Shown here: in pieces, positions 42,604-50,631 of the stretch
Position numbering within the stretch: the first letter of the stretch is position 1
Layout: every line of letters begins with the position of its first letter
Origin: Synechococcus sp. RS9909
GTDB lineage: Bacteria > Cyanobacteriota > Cyanobacteriia > PCC-6307 > Cyanobiaceae
Length of the DNA stretch: 64,000 bases
NCBI RefSeq assembly: GCF_014279595.1
Contig: NZ_CP047943.1
Location: 1,302,001-1,366,000 of the forward strand
Direction: 5' to 3'
Translations under genes and position numbers: made by a program
Notes under the pieces: generated by a model
The model's database searches: none
What the model was told of the DNA's origin: nothing
Seen by the model: the letters and a program-made list of their open reading frames with translations, nothing else

Positions 42604-42681
42604 TCAAGGCTGCTGATCGATCCGCTCCGCTGGCTCAGCAATCGCGATCAGCAGCAGCGCCAGGATCAGGCAGTGCACCAT
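42604..42681 (-). CDS. Possible 25-residue membrane peptide
   Basis: MVHCLILALLLIAIAEPAER then IDQQP: a short hydrophobic helix with a polar tail, ATG start and a weak GGGGCGG box upstream. Small single-helix peptides are common in cyanobacteria, but this could be chance. Confidence 0.3.
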   Translation of the reverse strand: MVHCLILALLLIAIAEPAERIDQQP

Positions 42682-42724
42682 GCCGCCCCGTCAATCCAGG
42701 CTTCGTCGGACCCATTGCTGTTCG

Positions 42725-43009
42725 TCATCCATTGGTGTTTTCCATCAGCACCTGAAGGATCAGATCGGCGTTGACCCAGCGGATCACGCCACTATCCACA
42801 TCGGCGATCTGAAACAACGTCCAGGCCTTGGGATCCCGGGCGCCGCCACTGCAATGCACCACCTGACCCATCCACCAGTCCTGATCCAATGCCTCACCAG
42901 GAAGCGGGTCATGGCGCACGACCACGGTCATCCCCGGCTGCAGCTTCAGGAAGTCCGGGGGTGATTCCGCCGGCAACGACGGCGGTGGAGACAAGTGGTC
43001 AACCGACAT
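42725..43009 (-). CDS. DUF3104 protein
   Basis: A 94-residue protein with the DUF3104 pattern LQPGMTVVVRHD, DQDWWMGQVVHCSGGARDP and LFQIADVDSGVIRWVNADLI. It is a small beta-barrel-like domain found mostly in marine picocyanobacteria; the function is unknown. The N-terminal 20 residues are Pro/Ser-rich. Confidence 0.8.
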   Translation of the reverse strand: MSVDHLSPPPSLPAESPPDFLKLQPGMTVVVRHDPLPGEALDQDWWMGQVVHCSGGARDPKAWTLFQIADVDSGVIRWVNADLILQVLMENTNG

Positions 43010-43061
43010 CGAGATGGTGCGCCTGTACTACAAGCTACGCGAAAGTTGGTGGTCTGGCGAA

Positions 43062-43571
43062 TCAGCCGCCGTAGGACCAGCCGGTGCTGCTGAGCTCCAG
43101 CGCTTCACCATCGCGGTGGAGTGTGGCCGTTTTCACCTCCCCCACAAACACGGTGTGATCGCCATGGGCGACCTGGCCCACCAACGCACACTCGACGGCG
43201 CCGAGGGCCTCCTTGAGGATTGGCAAGCCCAGGTCACCGAGGCTGTAGGGCGCGGCTTCAAAGCGACCACCCACCCCCTGTTGTGGCTTGAAGAACACGG
43301 CCGCCAGCTCCTTTTGATCCACCGCCAGCACGTTGAGCGAAAAACGGCCGGTGCGCTGGATCATGCCGTTGCTCGTGCTGTCGGCTCGAACGGCCATCAC
43401 CACAAGAGGTGGTTCAAAGGAGCCCTGGGTCACCCAGCTGGCGGTGAAGCCGTTGATCTCCTCGCCTTCGGCCACGCCGCAGATGAAGAGGCCATGGGGG
43501 ATCTTGCGCAGCAGGGTCTTTTTGGCCTCGGCATTCAGGGGCATGGAGGTCACCACAACAACTCCATTCAT
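43062..43571 (-). CDS. Flavin reductase-like FMN-binding protein
   Basis: A 169-residue protein with the split-barrel flavin reductase pattern: NGFTASWVTQGSFEPPLVVM, then FSLNVLAVDQKELA and VECALVGQVAHGDHTVFVGE. Such proteins reduce or bind FMN for partner oxygenases; this size is typical of the short form found next to flavodiiron systems. No partner is adjacent. Confidence 0.85.
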   Translation of the reverse strand: MNGVVVVTSMPLNAEAKKTLLRKIPHGLFICGVAEGEEINGFTASWVTQGSFEPPLVVMAVRADSTSNGMIQRTGRFSLNVLAVDQKELAAVFFKPQQGVGGRFEAAPYSLGDLGLPILKEALGAVECALVGQVAHGDHTVFVGEVKTATLHRDGEALELSSTGWSYGG

Positions 43572-43711
43572 CTTGGCGAGGGAGGGAATGGGGTGTCGGT
43601 TCAGGCGGCATCATCACTGGAGAGTTTCGTGCCTATTCGGAAGCAACTGACTCCGGTGGTCGCCGTGCGCTGAGAACGATTCCCTCCAGTTGCCACTTCG
43701 GATGAATGGAT

Positions 43712-43837
43712 TCAAAAGCGGAACTGGGTGCCGACCACCACAATCAACAGTGGTTCAATGTCTTGGCAATGGTCAATCTTGGGGGTGAGGGAGTAGCAAG
43801 ACTCCTTGCGGTTCACTAAAGAGCGCGTTTTGAACAT
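43712..43837 (-). CDS. Possible 41-residue protein with beta-barrel-type C-terminus
   Basis: ATG 43837 starts MFKTRSLVNRKESCYSLTPK, continuing IDHCQDIEPLLIVVVGTQFRF and TGA. The end (VVVGTQFRF with terminal Phe) is like the last strand of an outer-membrane barrel, so this may be the tail of a lost porin-like gene or a real Cys-containing small protein. It starts 6 bases after the stop of the upstream LprI-like gene on the same strand. Confidence 0.4.
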   Translation of the reverse strand: MFKTRSLVNRKESCYSLTPKIDHCQDIEPLLIVVVGTQFRF

Positions 43838-43843
43838 TGCGGC

Positions 43844-44212
43844 TCAATTGCCCAAGCCTCTGAACTCCTTCAGGAGTGCCCGATTGAGGTTGTCATCACA
43901 GCCCACCACCAGCTGCGGATAGATCGTTCCTTCCAGGTAGGAGGCATAGGCGGCAGCGCATAAGGCCTTTGTGGCGTCTTGCCACTGCTGCATCAGCTCA
44001 GGGGACACCTTCTCGCGCAACTGGGCATCAGATCGTCTCCAGGCCTGTTCAGCGCAGTAGCGCATTTCAGGTGTGGTGTCGCCAGGGCACTGAATCGCGG
44101 CAGGCTGGGCACTGACGACATCGGGGAACAGCGTCAGGCCGGCAACGAGAAGCAAGCGCTTCAAGGCTTCACTGACGCAGGTATGCGAAAACGTCATCTT
44201 GAATGCTGTCAT
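43844..44212 (-). CDS. LprI-like (DUF1311) secreted protein
   Basis: A 122-residue protein from ATG 44212 with a signal peptide (LLLVAGLTLFPDVVSAQ). The mature part has the DUF1311 cysteine pattern: IQCPGDTTPEMRYCAEQAW, DAQLREKVSP, LCAAAYASYLEGTIYPQ and GCDDNLNRALL. LprI-type proteins are small disulfide-bonded periplasmic proteins, some acting as lysozyme inhibitors. The inner ATG at 44197 is also possible. Confidence 0.75.
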   Translation of the reverse strand: MTAFKMTFSHTCVSEALKRLLLVAGLTLFPDVVSAQPAAIQCPGDTTPEMRYCAEQAWRRSDAQLREKVSPELMQQWQDATKALCAAAYASYLEGTIYPQLVVGCDDNLNRALLKEFRGLGN

Positions 44213-44255
44213 GGTGTTGCAGGGCAAGAGGCACCTGATTCACCATGCAAACAAA

Positions 44256-44329
44256 TGGCTCGGGGGAGACTTGAACTCCCGACCTTGGGGTTATGAATCC
44301 CACGCTCTAACCAGCTGAGCTACCGAGCC
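44256..44329 (-). tRNA. tRNA-Met(CAT), elongator type
   Basis: A 74-base cloverleaf: acceptor GGCTCGG/CCGAGCC with discriminator A, D arm GCTCAGCTGGTTAGAGC, anticodon loop TTCATAA (anticodon CAT), T arm GGGAGTTCAAGTCTCCC. The standard acceptor pair argues for elongator Met rather than initiator. A CAT tRNA modified to read Ile is less likely by its loop. Confidence 0.95.
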
Positions 44330-44365
44330 GTGTGAAAGGAGTTTAAACGATCGCCAGAACGGCCT

Positions 44366-45370
44366 TCAGGCGCGGCGGCTGGGCAGGAACGGCATGGGGT
44401 CGGTGGCGGCACCGCCGGGCTTCCGGATTTCGAAATGGAGGTGCGGCCCAGTGCTGCGGCCCGTGCTCCCCATCAACGAGATCGTGGTGCCCTGGGGCAC
44501 CATCTGGCCCTTGCGCACGACCAGTCGGCTGTTGTGGGCATAGCGCGTGGCCGTGCCATCACCGTGGGCCAGCTCAACCAGATAGCCGTAGCCACTGCTC
44601 CAGCCGGAGAACACCACGAGGCCATCCTTGGCGGCCACGATCGGCGTGCCGACGTTGTTGGCAATGTCGATTCCTTTATGCATGCGCCCCCAGCGCCAGC
44701 CATAGCCGGAGGTGAACACGCCCTTCGCCGGCCAGATGAAGGCCTGACGCTCAGCCTGGGGGCGAGAGGCGCCTGGCAGGTTGGGCAGGTCAGGCCAGCT
44801 GGCACCACCAGAGACACTGGGGCGAATCGCCAACAACTGCCGCGGTGCGGCTTCGGCCACACGCACGGAGGACCCCACCACCAGGCGGGCCAGGTCCATG
44901 CCTGGGTTGAGCTTGCGGAACTGGGTGAGGCTCAGACCATGGGCCTTGGCAATCGTGGCAATGGAATCGCCACGCTGCACCTTCACTTCCGCGACTGGTG
45001 CCGGAGGAGCCAACACGGGCGCCGTTCTGCGGATGCTGGAGGTATCGAGGGAGAGGCTGCGGCTAAGACGGCGTTCCACCTTGGTGGGCAGGATCAGCCA
45101 CTGCCCTTTGCTCAGTGTTGCCGAGGGCGCTTGCTCGTTGAGTTCAGCCAGAGCGATGAGCGGCAGATCCAGTTCAGAGGCCAGCGCTTCCAGGCTGGTG
45201 TCACGACTGGTCTGGATCCAGAACTTGGTCTGCAGGGTGGGCAGCGAGGCCAGGAGTTGTTGCTGGCTGACTGGTCTTGCCCCATCGGCGATACCAGGCT
45301 GGTGCCCAAGGGCAATCAAGCCAAGAACGGGAAGCGCTGACGTGGTGGTGAGAACCAGCAGGGGCTTCAT
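44366..45370 (-). CDS. M23 family metallopeptidase with LysM-like repeats
   Basis: A 334-residue exported protein. The N-terminal membrane segment is LVLTTTSALPVLGLIALG. Two LysM-like modules follow (TLEALASELDLPLIALAELN-type and VQRGDSIATIAKAHGLS, then LTQFRKLNPG). The C-terminal M23 domain has zinc ligands in MHKGIDIAN and GPHLHFEIRKPGG. Such enzymes cut peptidoglycan cross-bridges during growth or division. ATG 45370 is used; a longer frame to 45445 is unsupported. Confidence 0.92.
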   Translation of the reverse strand: MKPLLVLTTTSALPVLGLIALGHQPGIADGARPVSQQQLLASLPTLQTKFWIQTSRDTSLEALASELDLPLIALAELNEQAPSATLSKGQWLILPTKVERRLSRSLSLDTSSIRRTAPVLAPPAPVAEVKVQRGDSIATIAKAHGLSLTQFRKLNPGMDLARLVVGSSVRVAEAAPRQLLAIRPSVSGGASWPDLPNLPGASRPQAERQAFIWPAKGVFTSGYGWRWGRMHKGIDIANNVGTPIVAAKDGLVVFSGWSSGYGYLVELAHGDGTATRYAHNSRLVVRKGQMVPQGTTISLMGSTGRSTGPHLHFEIRKPGGAATDPMPFLPSRRA

Positions 45371-45478
45371 ACCAAAAGGAGGAAACAACAACTCCGGAGA
45401 AGCCGCCACGACCCGGAGACGCGCCGAAAGTAACGGGCCGAACACCCCGGTGCAAGGGGGCGTGGTTCAGCCTGTCAA

Positions 45479-45964
45479 TCACCACAAGCCGAGTTGCAGA
45501 CCAGCCTGGAAGCTCACAAGCGCAGCTGCCACCGACAGATTGAGGCTGCGCACCGCTGCACCACCGGGCATCGGAATCGTGCAGAGCTGGTCGCAGCGGC
45601 GACGCACGCTCTCCGGCAGGCCGAGATCCTCCCGACCAAACAGCAGCACATCCCCCGGTTCAAACCGCATCTGAGGCAGGGCCGTGCCGCCATGGCGACT
45701 GCAGCCGATCAGGCGGAACGGCGTGGGCAGGGCTTCGAGAAAAGCGTCGACATCGCTGTGGCTGCTGAGCTGCACATGGGGCCAATAGTCGAGACCGGCC
45801 CGTTTGAGATAGCGATCCTCAAGGCTGAAGCCCAACGGCTCGATCAGGGCCAGGGGTAGCTGGAAGGCCGCTGATGTGCGGGCGATGTTGCCGGTGTTGG
45901 GCGGGATCTGCGGCTCATACAGGGCGATGCGCAGGGGGGCAGCCGTCAACTTGGTTGTCGTCAT
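45479..45964 (-). CDS. trmL: tRNA (cytidine/uridine-2'-O-)-methyltransferase TrmL
   Basis: A 161-residue SPOUT methyltransferase: RIALYEPQIPPNTGNIAR at the N-terminus, LLFGREDLGLP in the middle and the knot IPMPGGAAVRSLNLSVAAAL at the C-terminus. TrmL methylates the wobble base 34 of certain leucine tRNAs. Its start overlaps the cobU stop by 4 bases (ATGA). Confidence 0.92.
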   Translation of the reverse strand: MTTTKLTAAPLRIALYEPQIPPNTGNIARTSAAFQLPLALIEPLGFSLEDRYLKRAGLDYWPHVQLSSHSDVDAFLEALPTPFRLIGCSRHGGTALPQMRFEPGDVLLFGREDLGLPESVRRRCDQLCTIPMPGGAAVRSLNLSVAAALVSFQAGLQLGLW

Positions 45965-46527
45965 GGCACCCGCTGCCCCACCTCGTGCAGATCGATGGCG
46001 CGGCCCTGCACCACCAACCAGCTGCGGCTGGATAACGCCTCGAGACGTTGGGCCAGAGCGCCGAGCCGATCGCGGAACAGGCCGCCGATCGCGGTGGGGG
46101 GCACCAGGCCCCAACCCGTCTCTTCAATCACCAGCACCACCGGTTGCTTTCGGATCTTCAGAGCACTGAGCAGATCCGACACGCTGGCGTGCCATTGGGC
46201 CTCGGCCTCCTCCAGGTGCCAGGCCACAAACCCACCGAGAGAATCAATCAACAGGGCCCGATCCGCTGCAATTGTCTCCAGGCCTGACGCCAAAGCAGGG
46301 CCGCATTCGAGCAGCTGCCAGGCCTCGGGTCGACGCAGACGATGCAGGCGCAAGCGCTCCTGCCAGGCGGGATCCTCGGGCCTGGGATCGGAGGTGGCCA
46401 CGTAGGTCACGGCGGCATGGTGGCCGAGCAGGTGTTCCGCCCAACGGCTCTTGCCGCTCCGGCTGGGACCACTCACGAGGATGAGATCCCGCACGCCGCA
46501 GGCCTCAAGCCGATCAACCACCCCCAT
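45961..46527 (-). CDS. cobU: Adenosylcobinamide kinase / guanylyltransferase
   Basis: A 188-residue enzyme with P-loop LVSGPSRSGKSRWAEHLL, then YVATSDPRPEDPAW, LLIDSLGGFVAWHL and VIEETGWGLVPPT. CobU/CobP activates adenosylcobinamide in the last part of (pseudo)cobalamin synthesis. It starts inside the end of the pxcA gene (14-base overlap) and ends inside trmL, so the three are one transcript. Confidence 0.93.
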   Translation of the reverse strand: MGVVDRLEACGVRDLILVSGPSRSGKSRWAEHLLGHHAAVTYVATSDPRPEDPAWQERLRLHRLRRPEAWQLLECGPALASGLETIAADRALLIDSLGGFVAWHLEEAEAQWHASVSDLLSALKIRKQPVVLVIEETGWGLVPPTAIGGLFRDRLGALAQRLEALSSRSWLVVQGRAIDLHEVGQRVP

Positions 46528-47656
46528 TCATGCCGCGCAGCGTTGCCACGGAGGAGGGGCTGACGCGGTTGAGATAGCGGAAGATCCAATACTTGAAGAT
46601 CGTCGCCAGGATCACAGGGAAGGTGGCGATGAACAACAGGATGAAGTTATCCCGTGCCGGAAACCCGAAGTGATTGGCGATGCCATCAAGCAGCACCGTC
46701 CAACCCTCCGGGCTGTGGAAGCCCACGAAGATGTCGGTGAAGAGGATGATCGCGAAGGCCTTAGCGGAATCACTGAGGCCATACACCGCTTCATCAAAGA
46801 AGCCACGCAGCACCCGCAGTTCCTCCCGACTCACCAGACACACGCCCACGAAGGCAAACAGGGCGGCAATGTCTGAGAACACATTCTTGACGGCGTGGGT
46901 GCTCTCGGAATCCGCCTCCTCCTTCAGTTCCTCAGCCTTGGTGCTGAGGGCCTGTTGCAGGTCTTCCTCACTGGGAATGCCCTTGCCGCGCAGAAGCGCA
47001 TCGAATTCAATCTCCGCCTTATACACCCGCAGTTTCTCCACCGCCTGCTCCTCCAACTGCGGTTTCGGATAGCTGAGGAACGGAAGATCGGGGGCGTAGC
47101 GATCCACCAGGGGGCTGATCACATAGGTGCGGCTCACCTGTTGCACCAGCAGGGGCACCAGGATCAACAGCAGCAACACCTTGAGTGAGATCAAGGTGGA
47201 ATCACGGCGTCGCCGGAATCCGGCCACCAGGGTCGCTTCGGCGGTGGGATCCAACTGACGCCGCACGGTGTCGACCACACCGAGCAGAGAGCGGGGCAGC
47301 GGATCAGGCGCCCGGCTCATGGTGGGGGCGGCCGCTGTGCGTCGCGGTGAATAGCGACTCACCACACTTTCAATCAGCTGCAGCTGACGCAGCTCCTGCA
47401 TGTCGAGCTGAGCGCGTTGCCCCTCGAGTTTGTCGAGGCTGGTGCGACACACACTCAGGGCCGCCCGGAACTTGCGCAACACGGTGGCCTGCACCGAGCG
47501 AGGCACCGATAGCTCAAGGTCGGTGCGGATCGGACGATCGCCGTAGTACTCCAGCTCCAGGCTCTGGATCAGCAGGGCGGCTTCGTAGCCCCGATCCAGA
47601 TCGCTGTTCACATCGCGGTCGTTCGCCCGACCGAAGGTGCTGATCCAGTTGCGCAT
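46514..47656 (-). CDS. pxcA: Proton extrusion protein PxcA (CemA family)
   Basis: A 380-residue inner-membrane protein. The soluble N-terminal half (GYEAALLIQSLELEYYGDRP) is followed by four membrane helices (ISLKVLLLLILVPLLVQQ, VFSDIAALFAFVGVCLVS, AFAIILFTDIFVGFHSPEGW, ILLFIATFPVILATIFKYWI). PxcA/CotA drives light-dependent proton release, and the plastid homologue is CemA. ATG 47656 is used. The Psb32-like gene lies just upstream on the same strand. Confidence 0.93.
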   Translation of the reverse strand: MRNWISTFGRANDRDVNSDLDRGYEAALLIQSLELEYYGDRPIRTDLELSVPRSVQATVLRKFRAALSVCRTSLDKLEGQRAQLDMQELRQLQLIESVVSRYSPRRTAAAPTMSRAPDPLPRSLLGVVDTVRRQLDPTAEATLVAGFRRRRDSTLISLKVLLLLILVPLLVQQVSRTYVISPLVDRYAPDLPFLSYPKPQLEEQAVEKLRVYKAEIEFDALLRGKGIPSEEDLQQALSTKAEELKEEADSESTHAVKNVFSDIAALFAFVGVCLVSREELRVLRGFFDEAVYGLSDSAKAFAIILFTDIFVGFHSPEGWTVLLDGIANHFGFPARDNFILLFIATFPVILATIFKYWIFRYLNRVSPSSVATLRGMNGGG

Positions 47657-47676
47657 GATCGTATTCTCAGGCGAGG

Positions 47677-48348
47677 TCAGCGGGAGAAGACCCACCAGGT
47701 GGCCATCGGCACGATGGTGCCCACCACCAGCAGCACCACCACCCAGGTGAAGGCATTGCTGCTCTGGGTTTCCTCTTTGGAGGGAATGTTGGTGGGCAGG
47801 GTGGTGCGCTCCACCTCCACCGGCGGACCGGGGTCTTCACCGCCATCGAGCACCACGGCGAGACGCTCGATGCCATCCAGGCTGGCCTGCCGGTAGCGAT
47901 CACCATCCCGCAGAGGCTGGCTCATGGTGGTGCGCCCGGTGCTGCGCAACAACTCGGCGGGCAAGCGCTGGCTGAGGGAGGGATCGGCCACCACAGCGGC
48001 CTGCTTGTTCTGGGCCTCGATCAGAAACAGCAGGATCGGATCACTGGAGCCCTGGCTCGACCATTGCGCAATCAGATCCTCTCCGAAGGCGGGAAGGCTG
48101 AGGCCGTAGTCGAGCCGACGCACGGTCACCAAGCGAGCATCGAGGCGCTGTTCATCAAGCTGATCCAGCCTGGCGCTGAGTTCACTGCGGCTGGCGCGGC
48201 TGAGCACATCCGCAGCATCCAGCACCGGGACTTCCGGAGCCACCACAGGAAAATCCTGAGGCGCCACCGCCAGGGCCGCAGGCACCAACAACAGCAACGA
48301 CAGGCAGGCGGCGGCGAGTCCGGCCAGCAGCTTCGAGATCCTCGGCAT
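47677..48348 (-). CDS. TPM-domain protein, Psb32-like
   Basis: A 223-residue protein with signal peptide LLAGLAAACLSLLLLVPAAL, a TPM domain (VLDAADVLSRASRSELSARL, LLFLIEAQNKQAAVVADPSL) and one C-terminal membrane helix (WVVVLLVVGTIVPMATWW). This layout matches Psb32, a thylakoid protein that protects PSII from photodamage and speeds its repair. It is followed by pxcA 20 bases downstream. Confidence 0.88.
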   Translation of the reverse strand: MPRISKLLAGLAAACLSLLLLVPAALAVAPQDFPVVAPEVPVLDAADVLSRASRSELSARLDQLDEQRLDARLVTVRRLDYGLSLPAFGEDLIAQWSSQGSSDPILLFLIEAQNKQAAVVADPSLSQRLPAELLRSTGRTTMSQPLRDGDRYRQASLDGIERLAVVLDGGEDPGPPVEVERTTLPTNIPSKEETQSSNAFTWVVVLLVVGTIVPMATWWVFSR

Positions 48349-48381
48349 CGGTGGAAAAGGCCTGATGCGGGCAGTCTGCCG

Positions 48382-48789
48382 TCAGTCGGCCAGGCTGTCG
48401 CGGTTGAGGGCCATGATCGCTCCGATCACAGCCTCGGCGCGACCTTCCGGCAACACCAATTTGGCGCCGAGTTTGCTGAGAAAATCAGCTTCTGACGCTC
48501 CCACCTTGCGATCGGCATGCACCAGCTGGGCCGCCACCGCCAGGGCGGTTTCCTGCTGATGGGGCTTGAGCTGGGGCAGGGCCTGGGTGATCAGCTGATC
48601 GATCCCCTGCTCCCGCAACACGGTCAGCAGCGTGTCAAACAGCGCCGCCATCTCCTCTTCGCTCCGGTCTTTGTAGGGCGAGCGATATTCGAGTTGGCGC
48701 CGCAAGGCGTGCGCTTCGTCCTTGCCAAGGACGCCATCACAGGCCACGGCTCCGAGAGCCACGGCGGCAAAGGCTTCGGCCTCAGTCAT
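48382..48789 (-). CDS. TerB-like protein
   Basis: A 135-residue all-helical protein from ATG 48789 (MTEAEAFAAVALGAVACDGV). The repeat-like halves GVLGKDEAHALRR and HADRKVGASEADFL have the acidic metal-binding pattern of TerB tellurite-resistance domains. The function in cyanobacteria is unknown. It lies upstream of the Psb32-like gene on the same strand, 33 bases away. A GTG 8 codons upstream is not needed. Confidence 0.8.
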   Translation of the reverse strand: MTEAEAFAAVALGAVACDGVLGKDEAHALRRQLEYRSPYKDRSEEEMAALFDTLLTVLREQGIDQLITQALPQLKPHQQETALAVAAQLVHADRKVGASEADFLSKLGAKLVLPEGRAEAVIGAIMALNRDSLAD

Positions 48790-48857
48790 CCCTGCTGGTG
48801 CGTGCGCCCCCATTTGAGCAAGAGTGCAGCGATCTGACAGCCTTTTCGCGTCCCTTC

Positions 48858-49517
48858 ATGCCAACCGCCGCCCGCATCACCCTGACTGCCGGCGTGCTGG
48901 TGCTCGTTCTGGCCGTAGTCAACGGCGTCACGGCCGCAACGATCGAGCCAAGCCTGCAGCGGGCGGAGGTGATCGCCGGCCTGGCCGGGGTGGGGCTGAT
49001 GCTGGTGGCGGTGCTCTGGACCCGCGCCGTGCCCCGGGCGGCGGAGGCGGTGGCACTGAATGCGGAGCAGGGCTTTGTGCTCAAGCCGGATCTCACCGGG
49101 GCGGAACGGCTCGAACTGGCCTGGGGCAGCCAGATGCTGCTCACCGCCACCTCCGCCGCCACGATCCTGGTGAGCTGGGACGGGGAGGTACTCCTGAGGC
49201 GGGGGCTGATCAGCGATCGCCCGTTTCACCCCGGCGCGATCTGCAGCCGCGCCCGGGAGCAACAACAGCTGGTGTCGCTGGTGAAAACGGCGCTGTATCC
49301 CGGCCGCGACGAATTTGATGCGGTGGTGCCCCACTTGCCGGCCGTGATGGTGCATCCCCTCGGCCAGCGGGGCTGGGTGGTGCTCGGCGGCTGGTCGGAA
49401 CGCTGCTTCAGCCGCGCTGATGAGCGTTGGTTCAGCGGTTGGTGCGTACGGCTCAGAACGACACTGGAGCCGGCTTCCGCTTCTGCTCAGGGCCTGGACG
49501 ACTCTCCTCCAGGCTGA
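48858..49517 (+). CDS. CCB-type cofactor assembly protein (CCB2/CCB4-like)
   Basis: A 219-residue protein with two N-terminal membrane helices (LTAGVLVLVLAVVNGVTAAT, VIAGLAGVGLMLVAVLWT) and a soluble domain (ELAWGSQMLLTATSAATILV, WVVLGGWSERCFSRADERWF). This matches cofactor-assembly-of-complex-C proteins, which attach heme ci to cytochrome b6. ATG 48858 is chosen as the start of the hydrophobic region. The 3' end overlaps the convergent lptC gene by 65 bases. Confidence 0.82.
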   Translation: MPTAARITLTAGVLVLVLAVVNGVTAATIEPSLQRAEVIAGLAGVGLMLVAVLWTRAVPRAAEAVALNAEQGFVLKPDLTGAERLELAWGSQMLLTATSAATILVSWDGEVLLRRGLISDRPFHPGAICSRAREQQQLVSLVKTALYPGRDEFDAVVPHLPAVMVHPLGQRGWVVLGGWSERCFSRADERWFSGWCVRLRTTLEPASASAQGLDDSPPG

Positions 49518-50631
49518 GCTGGGAGCGCACCTTGTCGCCCGGGGCGGAGAACACCACCAGACCTTTCTTGCCCACCTTGCCCTCAAGCCTCTGGCTGCGG
49601 GTGATCTGGTCATTGGCCTGGCGCCGCAACACCACCTGGCCTTCGGCGAGCACCGCGTCATCGCTCCAATTCCAGAGGCATCGCTCCGCATCGAGCTGAT
49701 CACCGGGCTGCTTCAGGCGACAGCCACCGGTCACCAGCACGGTGGTGTCCTTGAGGTTGACGCGGAAGTTCTGGCCGCTCAGGCTCGATTGCTCCATGCG
49801 GGCCTGAAACGGTTCGCTGCTGGTGAGGGTCTCCTTCTGAAAGTTCCAACGGGTGGTGAGGGCCTCAAGCACGCCTTGGCGTTTGGGGATCCGCACCTGC
49901 ACCGGTTCGATCAGATCGATGAATCCCTTCTGGGTGTTGCCCGTGAGCCGACTGGCCTGCAATTGCTGCAGGGTGTTCTGGTCATCCCGCCGCTGACCGA
50001 GGACGGGTCCGCGGGCCTTGAGATCACCATCGCCGAGATTCCAATCGGCCAAACCAGTGCGGATTACCGTGGTGGGATCGGCTTGTTTGTTGACCTTACC
50101 GGTCCATTGTTCGAGCTGCACCACGCCCTTGAGCGTCAGTTGCTGGGTGTCCTGGCGCAGCTGGGCCGTGGTGGAACGGATGCGACTGCTGGCGTCATCG
50201 GCCTGGGGGCGTTGTTCCATCACCAGAAGGGATTGGCCCGGGGTCCAACGCAACCGATCGCCGCGGATCAACACCTTCTGGCCCTGCAGCTGCTGCAACT
50301 GCACCTGCCCCTCCAGGATCACGAGCTCGCCGTCGTTGAACACCATCGCCGACTGGGCACGGATTGAAAAAGCCGGTCGGTTGTTGCGATACAACAGCCC
50401 GGCAGGATTTCGGGCCCGCACCAGGCGCTGCCTCACGTTGTAACGGGCCTCAGGGCTGGTGAGATCCCAATCGCGCTGCCCATCCGCCTGTTTCTGACGC
50501 AGGTCGAGGGAGCGGAACACGAACGGGGGCGTCTCCGGCGTGGAGATCTCGGGTGACGACTGGCAACCACTCAGAACCAGGGGCAGCGCGAGCAAGCCAC
50601 CGGCCAGGGCTCGCCCAGGGATGGGGTGCAT
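49453..50631 (-). CDS. lptC: LptC-like LPS export lipoprotein
   Basis: A 392-residue protein with lipobox LALPLVLSGC and beta-jellyroll repeats typical of the LptC/LptA/OstA fold (AMVFNDGELVILEGQVQLQQ, TTVLVTGGCRLKQPGDQLDA). Cyanobacterial LptC is longer than the proteobacterial form. It passes lipopolysaccharide from the inner-membrane ABC pump to LptA in the periplasm. It overlaps metG by one base (TGATG). Confidence 0.85.
   Translation of the reverse strand: MHPIPGRALAGGLLALPLVLSGCQSSPEISTPETPPFVFRSLDLRQKQADGQRDWDLTSPEARYNVRQRLVRARNPAGLLYRNNRPAFSIRAQSAMVFNDGELVILEGQVQLQQLQGQKVLIRGDRLRWTPGQSLLVMEQRPQADDASSRIRSTTAQLRQDTQQLTLKGVVQLEQWTGKVNKQADPTTVIRTGLADWNLGDGDLKARGPVLGQRRDDQNTLQQLQASRLTGNTQKGFIDLIEPVQVRIPKRQGVLEALTTRWNFQKETLTSSEPFQARMEQSSLSGQNFRVNLKDTTVLVTGGCRLKQPGDQLDAERCLWNWSDDAVLAEGQVVLRRQANDQITRSQRLEGKVGKKGLVVFSAPGDKVRSQLSLEESRPGPEQKRKPAPVSF

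Noticed and set aside
42294-42755. A 153-codon plus-strand frame between DUF2811 and DUF3104 genes
   Set aside because: No protein-like pattern, and it overlaps supported genes on the other strand.
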